From assembly GCA_014529385.2 (NCBI GenBank), contig CM043959.1:63937753-64001752 (forward strand): DNA of 64,000 bases, written 5' to 3'. Within the stretch, counting starts at the first letter, position 1. Each line of letters starts with the position of its first letter. This stretch comes from Adiantum capillus-veneris (taxonomy: Eukaryota; Streptophyta; Polypodiopsida; Polypodiales; Pteridaceae). The position numbers and the translations under genes are program-made. Shown one piece after another: positions 57,766-64,000 of this stretch. The notes under the pieces are model-generated. The model had not been told where the DNA came from and made no database searches. It saw only the letters and a program-made list of their open reading frames with translations.

Positions 57766-57790
57766 CCCCCCCCCCCCCCCCCCCCCCCCC
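57766..57790 (+). repeat. C homopolymer (25 C)
   Basis: Starts immediately after the CACCT target duplication of the Cassandra element. Potential i-motif, or G-quadruplex on the minus strand; length is prone to sequencing error. Confidence 0.92.
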
Positions 57791-60077
57791 AACACCCTAG
57801 GGCTTGTTTGATTGCTACATCCTTTTCTTTGGGTTGAAGCTCTAAGGAGGTTGGTGTGAGCACTACTTCCAACGATTTAGATTCACCATCCATGCCGCTA
57901 TCTTGATAGTAGGCTCACTAAAGAGGTAGAACTTCGTATTAAAAGACTCATATAGCTATGGGTATAGCTCTATGTAAGAGGGAGGTGGAGCCACTAGATT
58001 TTGTGTATCACACATGTTTCTTACCTCTTCCCACAACTGGTTAGCTGTAGCTTCATCTAATTTCGACAACCATGGAGAATATGCTTTTCCTCTTGAGCAA
58101 ATATGACTCTGGGAATTCTTCATGAGTGGATTCTTTATCCCTAACTCTACACACGTCATCAATTGAATCAAGAAACAACTCGATCACATGCTCCACTTCA
58201 ATCATCTTCCTATACAGCTCTTCAAGTGGGCTTTGAATAACATGCACAACATCATTGTTATGCACGACATGCTTCTCCTTCCAACCAAGGTTATTTTTTC
58301 CGTATGATAATCACATCTCGAATAGTTTTAAGCAATGGATGTTTCTTTAATACTTGCAACAAACTCCCTAGGGTAATCGATCACATACCAAAATAAATAA
58401 CAACATTCAGGTAATATGATTTGAAATGTGCGCCCTATTCTAGATATATTGGAGGAAATGTATTGAGGAAAATTGGAGTCTACTCAGGGGTGGTTTCAGT
58501 GAGTCCCAGATTGAGCATGTTCTAAGGGACAAATATCTTGCCTTCAAGAAGGTAATCATTTAATTGGTAGTTGTATCACCAAGTAAGGGAAATTTGTAGA
58601 TGAAGATACTTTTATACCATGCATTCTTAGTTCCTAAATGGTTTGTTTTCTATCCATTAAGGTAAGAGCTGCATGGGACATTTATGCCAGTCTCTTCACA
58701 TTTTGGTTCTTGACCATGCACTACATGATTTCAAATTGATACTGCTCGTGACTACAATACTAAGATAACATTGATTGTTGTTCGAAAGTGGTGTCATACA
58801 CGATTCTTCCCACCAGGTGGAAACCAAAATGTACATCCATGTAATGTTGTGGAAATCTCATGTAAATGGCTCAAACTTTGCTACATGAAGATGATCGTAT
58901 TAAAATTATATGTACAAAGCCTTGCTATGAAATGCCCCTAAGAGTGTGTCTCATAGGTACCATTGTGGATGCACAACTATGCCACCCAAGAGATTACAAT
59001 TTTTACTTGTGTGCACATGCAGGCCTAATTGTATGTTGATTTCGACTTTTACTAAATAGAAATATTGATTTTTGATATGCAATTAAGTGACAAACTTCTA
59101 TGTATTTGAGGATACCACTTGCCCAACTCATTACCATGTGCTGGTGGATAAAAATAACTTCATTGTTGACGATTTGCAATAGCTTATGCATGCACTGTGC
59201 TATACATAAGTGGTTTCTAAATTTCTTGGATTCTGAAGGTGGATCAAAGACATCTTCCATGATGGGTAGATCAAGGTTATTGACACCTATACATCTCCCA
59301 CTCCATCATGATATTGCCTCTATTGCCATCATGTCTTCATCAGCATTTTTCCAGCCCCTTGAGCATTTTTCCTTGATTGTCAGAGTTTTCCATAGTATTA
59401 GTGTTTTTCCTTGTAAAGTTCTTGGCCATCGGCCTATAGTAGTAGTTCAGCATATTCAACGCCATAGCGTTTCAACCATCAGTTCTTTCATCGTACCTTC
59501 AGGACCGGCATCGCAACAGTATTCGGCCGCTATCCATTGTCTTCAGCATACTTAGCAGTACCGACATCATATGCATTACCTTGAGTAGCCCGAGGAGTCA
59601 GAGTACCCTCAGCATCATAGTTCTGTGCATTCATTTGTACAGCCCAGTACTGCATTCACCATCTTGTAGCAATCGTGCAATCTATAAGCAAATACCACTA
59701 CCAGTTACGGAGTGGGGGGTCCTTGGAGGGGGGTTGGGACCCCATCTGGTGTCGTATCTCTTACTCACTCTCTCTCCCTCTATCTCTCTCCCATTCACAA
59801 AACATGCTTACACATATCTGATTGCACATCTCTCTTCTCTATCTACATTCTTCCAAGTAAAGCAGTAAAAGGAACCCTTGAGTCTGTGCATCGCACAAAT
59901 TCTGAGTAAAGAACAGAAAAGTCTTCCGCTGCACCTTACATAAGCACGTCCAAGGAGCAGCAGGGAGAGGGAAAACCAAATACTATCCCCTGACATCCTC
60001 CGTAGGCTCAATCGAGGTAGGCTCTGCAGGGGTCTCCTCTACTACTGACAGAAAAACTGGGCCACTAGACTATTGAT
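57791..60077. other. No confident gene
   Basis: Several short open frames on both strands (for example minus 58265-57956 and minus 59260-59003) could be retroelement debris, but none shows a motif I can name. Just before the next element, DNA at 59.69-60.00 kb is CT-rich and might be part of another LTR. Confidence 0.45.
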
Positions 60078-60263
60078 TGTTGGGTTAAAGGCCCGTGTGC
60101 CCGGCTGCCCGTTGTTCAGCCGCCCATGTACAACCATTCATTTTACTCTTTCATAATAACTATACTCACAACTACACATTGTAGTGTGAGTACCGCCCCG
60201 CCACACACTACGTCTATCTCCTTCTTCGTGCTGGCTCTCTGTGTGTGAGCTCTCCGATCCCAA
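60078..60263 (+). repeat. Copia-2 5' LTR (186 bp)
   Basis: Starts TGTTGGGTT and ends CCCAACA, a perfect 7-bp terminal inverted repeat. A short LTR for a full copia element. The end is fixed by the primer site two bases later. Confidence 0.85.
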
Positions 60264-60265
60264 CA

Positions 60266-60277
60266 AGTGGTATCAGA
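60266..60277 (+). other. Copia-2 primer-binding site
   Basis: TGGTATCAGAGC; initiator Met tRNA type. Confidence 0.9.
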
Positions 60278-61458
60278 GCTTGGTAGTGAGAGCATTGAGA
60301 GCTTCATCATCATTGTTGAGTGTGTTGAAACTTGCTGCTGTTTCATTGCCGTTTTTCGGTTTCGCACACGCGCGCATTTCCAAAGAGCAGAAGGTTTTTT
60401 TGAGCTTGGCATTGGAAGGTTTAGCACTCTGGGAGTATTTTCATCAGGCGTCCTAGGGTTTAACCCCCCTTTCGGAGCCATTCGTGCCATTAGAAATCCC
60501 ATCCGAACTACAGACTAGGAGCTACGTTTTTCATCTCTCTTTGGTAGTTTTCTGCTGCTAGAGCTTCCATAGCCATTACAGGTGCCATTGTTGTAGTGTC
60601 TTCCACTTACGTGAGCCCACAGCTCATTTGAGAGTGTGTAGCCTCTTCTTGGAGTGGCCTCATACACACAGATAGAGTGGGAGTTTGGCGACATTGTCTT
60701 CTTCGACTACAGGTACAGGTACAGGTGCAGGTACAGGTACAGGTACAGGTACAGGTACGGGTACAGGTTACAGGTTACAGGGAGCTTTGGATACAGGTTT
60801 CTTCTGTGGTTACAAAACATGTATTTTGACTGTGGGACAACCATGCATATGGTTGTGGTTTGAGTGGGAGCTTCTACTCTTCTGGGCAGTCTGTTTTTGC
60901 GTGTTCTTGAGCTACAGGTTTACATCATCTATGTATGTTGATGGATGTGGATATGGTAGTTTGACAGACACTCTTTATGCATGATATTGTGGAGATTTGG
61001 TTCACTTATACATAGAGCGGGTTTGCTCTTGCTTGGAGTGTTGTGGTTTGAGTACGGACAGGTACTTGGTTGACAGTAGAGATTGGACTTCGCTGAGCTG
61101 GTGCATTGGTTATATGCTCACTTGGATCCATTTATGCTCACGGATTTGTGTAAGCTTGGTCAGCTTATGTCTCTATTGTGGTTATTCAGACATGGAGTAT
61201 GTTTATGCCTCTATGACAGCTCATTGTTGATGCATTTTGTGGCACAATTTGCCTAGGCCGGTTGAGTTACAGGTGTCACGGGTTTATGCATTTGTTTGTG
61301 GATTTCTACGTACGTTTTTTGACCATATTATGGGCTGATTTATACTCTATGCGTTTGCTCTTTGATTGAGCAGCAGGTGTTGTCAGATTTGCAACACTAC
61401 TTTGTTGTGGCAGTTTGTTGGTTGGTTACAGGTTTCTCATTGTTGCATTCTTGTTGTA
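60278..61458 (+). other. Copia-2 long leader with recurrent ACAGGT
   Basis: 1.18 kb between primer site and gag ATG, with many upstream ATGs and stops. The hexamer ACAGGT recurs throughout, densely at 60709-60780 (about nine near-perfect tandem units) and singly near 60.58, 60.79, 60.92, 61.27 and 61.43 kb. Possible roles are RNA packaging, splicing or translation control; none is demonstrated. Confidence 0.6.
60709..60780 (+). repeat. (ACAGGT)n hexamer array
   Basis: About nine units of ACAGGT with GCAGGT and ACGGGT variants, then two heptamer units ACAGGTT. Confidence 0.9.
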
Positions 61459-64000
61459 ATGGGCACTAAAGAGGACACAATTTTCAATATTGAGAAGTTG
61501 GATGGTGCTAACTTCTCATATTGGAAAGATCAGATTTGGGATGTCTTGGTGTAGAAGAAACAGATTCGACCTCTAAAGTTGCAGGGAGTTAAGCCAAAGA
61601 ACATGGAGAGGGATGATTGGGAGGAGTTGGATGAGATGTGCAGGTCTACCATTAGGCTTTCCCTTTCAAAGTCTGTTTATTACAATGTGAAAGATGCACA
61701 GGGTGGAGATTATGAGCTATGGAAGCGGATTTGCGATATGTATGATAAGCATTCAGCTGCTTCTATGGTGTATTGGATTAAAAAGATTATTGATTTGCGA
61801 ATGGAGGATGGTGCTTCCATGAATGCGCATTTGAATGAGTTCAATACAATTTTCAGCCAACTTGCTACGCAGGAAATTACGTTTGAGGAAAATGTAAAAG
61901 CTATGTTTTTACTTGTCACGTTGCCTGAGTCATGGGACACATTTAGGATAGCCATAAGTAACTCGGTTCCTGCGAATGAGTTGACAAGTACTAATGTGGA
62001 GTCTAGTTTTCTCACGGAAGAGATTAATCGAAAGAATAATGCAGGTAGTAAGTCTTCTAGTGCAATGGTTGTCAGAGGCAGGACTATGGACAAGTATAAG
62101 TCCAACAGGGGTAAATCTAGAAGCAAGTCCCGTGTAGGCACAAGTAAAAAGGATGTGGAATGTTTTCATTGTGGTAGAAAAGGCCATTTCAGAAAGGATT
62201 GCTACAAGTGGAAAAGGGAAAATGGAGATGGTAAGAAGAAAGACCATGATGCTAAGGACAAGCCTAAGTCCAATGTCAAGATTGAGGAGTTACATGCAAC
62301 ACAGGGAGAGTGTAGCTCTCAAGATGACCATGTATGTGCTCCGACTAGTGCTACTAGTGAAGAGCTTGGTGATGTGTTGCTTGCATCCTATTTTGATGAC
62401 GCTTTTCTTCTCACTCATGAGCGTAGTATGCCTATGGATTGGGTCATTGACAGTGGTGCTTCTTTTCACGTTACGCCTCATAGGTCGTGGTTTCATGACT
62501 ATGATGCTTCGAGCACAGGTACTGTCAGGATTGCCGATGGGCGTTCTATGCAGATTCATGGCATTGGGGATATTCATTTGGCTATGCCAAACTCTACTAC
62601 GTTTGTCTTGCAGCGTGTGCGTCATGTGCCGGCTCTTGCAAAAAGCTTGATTAGTGTGGGTCAGTTGGATTCACTTGGTTTCAATGTATCTTTTGGTGAT
62701 GGAGGTTGGAAGCTCACTAAGGGTAGCCTTGTTTTGGTTAAAGGTGCTAAGAGGAATACCTTGTATTCCCTTTGTGTAGCTAGTGTGGCTGATCACATTG
62801 TGGGGATCACTGAGAAACCTCCTGCTTCTTTATGGCATCAGCGTTTGGGGCATATGTCACTCAAAGGTTTGAAGTTGTTGGCACGTGCGGATTACATTCC
62901 CGTTTCAGATTTTGGTGGTTTTGAGTTTTGTAAGCATTGCCTTTATGGTCGACATGCTCGGTCTTCTCATAAGAAAAGTGTTCCACACAGATCTTTGGAA
63001 AAGCTAGCTTTGGTGCATAGTGATGTATGTGGGCCGATGCCCAATGCTTCTCTTGGAGGTGCTATGTACTTTGTTACGTTCATTGATGATGCTAGCAGGA
63101 AGGTATGGGCATACCCCATTCGTAAGAAGGATATGGTGTTTGATATATTTAAGCAATGGTTGGCTCTTGTTGAGAACCAATCAGGTTGTAAGTTGAAGTG
63201 CTTACGTACGGACAATGGGGGTGAATTTATGTCTCATGCTTTTACAACATTATGTGTTGAGAAGGGTATACGGCGCGAGCTTAGTGCTCCCTATACACCT
63301 CCTCAAAATGGTGTGGCAGAGCGCATGAACAGGACTATACAGGAAAAAGTCCGTAGTATGCTTTCTATGGCTGGTTTGTCAAATGGATTTTGGGCTGAAG
63401 TTGTTGCCACTTTTGTGCATTTGATAAATCGTTCACCTAGTGTTCCTTTGGGCTTCAAAGTGCCTGAAGAGGTATGGACAGGTTTGACACCTTCGTATTG
63501 TCACCTTCGTGTTTTTGGCCGTGAAGCTTATGTACATGTACCTAAGGCAAAACACAGCAAATTGGATCCGAAGAGCAAGAGATGTATCTTCTTGGGTTAT
63601 GGTAGCACTGGTGAGATGGGTTATCGATTGTGGGATCCTATTGACAGGAAGATTGTGCGCAGCCATGATGTTGTTTTTCATGAGGACTCTATGTATAGAG
63701 CATCACCGCGAACGGTTGAGGTTCGGCGTGTGATATTTGAGGAGGATGGACATCGGTATGATGGTCCCATGGCTGCTCGTGGGCAGCCCATTGACCCTCA
63801 AGTGGGAGATCAGCCCTTGTTGGGAGATCATGTAGATGTGGGACAGCCAGATCAGCCCTTGTTGGGAGATCATGTAGATGTGGGACAGCCAGATGCACCT
63901 CCTGCACAGTCTTTGAGGCGTTCAGAGCGGCGTGCAAGACAGCCTCAGCGTTTTGTGCCTTCTATGGATTATGTATTGTTGACTGATTGCGGGGAGCCAT
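61459..64000 (+). CDS. Copia-2 gag-pol polyprotein (partial, one internal TAG)
   Basis: ATG 61459; a TAG at codon 32 (61552-61554) is the only interruption, and the frame is then open to the window edge. Gag opening 'FNIEKLDGANFSYWKDQIWD'; UBN2-type gag; zinc knuckle 'CFHCGRKGHFRKDC' (62161-62202); protease 'WVIDSGASFHVTP' with D at 62449; pre-integrase finger 'LWHQRLGHMSLKGLK' and 'CKHCLYGR'; integrase DDE ('HSDVCGPM', 'RTDNGGEFMS', 'QNGVAERMNRT'); copia-specific 'CIFLGYG...YRLWDP'; then 'LRRSERRARQPQRF', the linker before RT. All catalytic residues seen are intact. The TAG could be a recent nonsense change or a sequencing error; the next in-frame Met (in 'KPKNMERDDW') is a possible alternative start. 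Confidence 0.92.
63808..63891 (+). repeat. 42-bp in-frame tandem duplication in copia-2 pol
   Basis: Two identical 42-bp (14-codon) units encoding DQPLLGDHVDVGQP lie in the variable linker between integrase and RT. The reading frame is kept. Confidence 0.93.

Larger units (their letters stand above)
60078..64000 (+). mobile_element. Ty1/copia element 2, well preserved, runs off the window
   Basis: 5' LTR 60078-60263, primer site at 60266, a 1.2-kb leader, and a gag-pol frame from 61459 to the window end. RT, RNase H, the polypurine tract and 3' LTR lie outside. The flank before the LTR is TTGAT, to be matched by a target duplication downstream. Confidence 0.93.

Overview
This is nuclear DNA from a land plant, most likely a non-angiosperm vascular plant such as a fern. 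Three things suggest this: a spliced TIR-NBS-LRR (TNL) gene with an unusual kinase-2 and GLPL region; a complete Cassandra-type TRIM whose LTRs carry 5S rRNA promoter sequence, a family described from vascular plants including ferns; and very dense LTR-retrotransposon and dinucleotide-repeat content. The species cannot be fixed from sequence alone. There are no prokaryotic operons, no CRISPR array and no tRNA gene that I could see.

Layout. 0-3.6 kb is gene-poor and ends in a 1.5 kb block of alternating (TG)n/(GA)n/(TA)n microsatellites. 3.6-5.7 kb holds a decayed Ty3/gypsy pol on the minus strand. 8.6-10.9 kb is a satellite-like field built on a short palindrome (core CTCGAACTTAAGTTCGAG). 16.2-25.0 kb is an old minus-strand gag-protease element, split by a Ty3/gypsy chromovirus (19.4-24.7 kb) whose own gag carries a small MITE-like insert. 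27.0-30.9 kb is a second decayed minus-strand gypsy element.

31.7-41.8 kb holds two near-identical direct copies (3,630 bp, offset 6,486 bp) of a gag-only LTR element (TR-GAG type). In copy 1 the 3' LTR is split by a 1.36 kb foldback element containing four regularly spaced hairpins (177 bp period). Copy 2 stops exactly at the border of that insertion. A separate 66-bp-arm hairpin lies at 41.9-42.1 kb.

42.4-51.0 kb (minus strand) is the only recognisable host gene: a TNL disease-resistance-like gene, now a pseudogene. A Ty1/copia element (45,930-50,491, target duplication GGTTG) sits inside its first exon between the TIR and NB-ARC regions, and the gene also has two in-frame stops and at least one frameshift. 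53.2-54.2 kb (minus) and 55.0-56.0 kb (plus) are two different LINE remnants. 57.27-57.76 kb is the Cassandra TRIM with a perfect CACCT target duplication. 60.08 kb to the window end is a second, much better preserved Ty1/copia element, cut off by the window before its reverse transcriptase.

Almost everything here is mobile-element DNA in layers. The order of events can be partly read: old gypsy copies, then nested insertions, then the copia hit in the TNL gene, and a young segmental duplication at 31.7-41.8 kb. Coordinates of LTR ends, target duplications and splice sites were read by hand from the numbered sequence.
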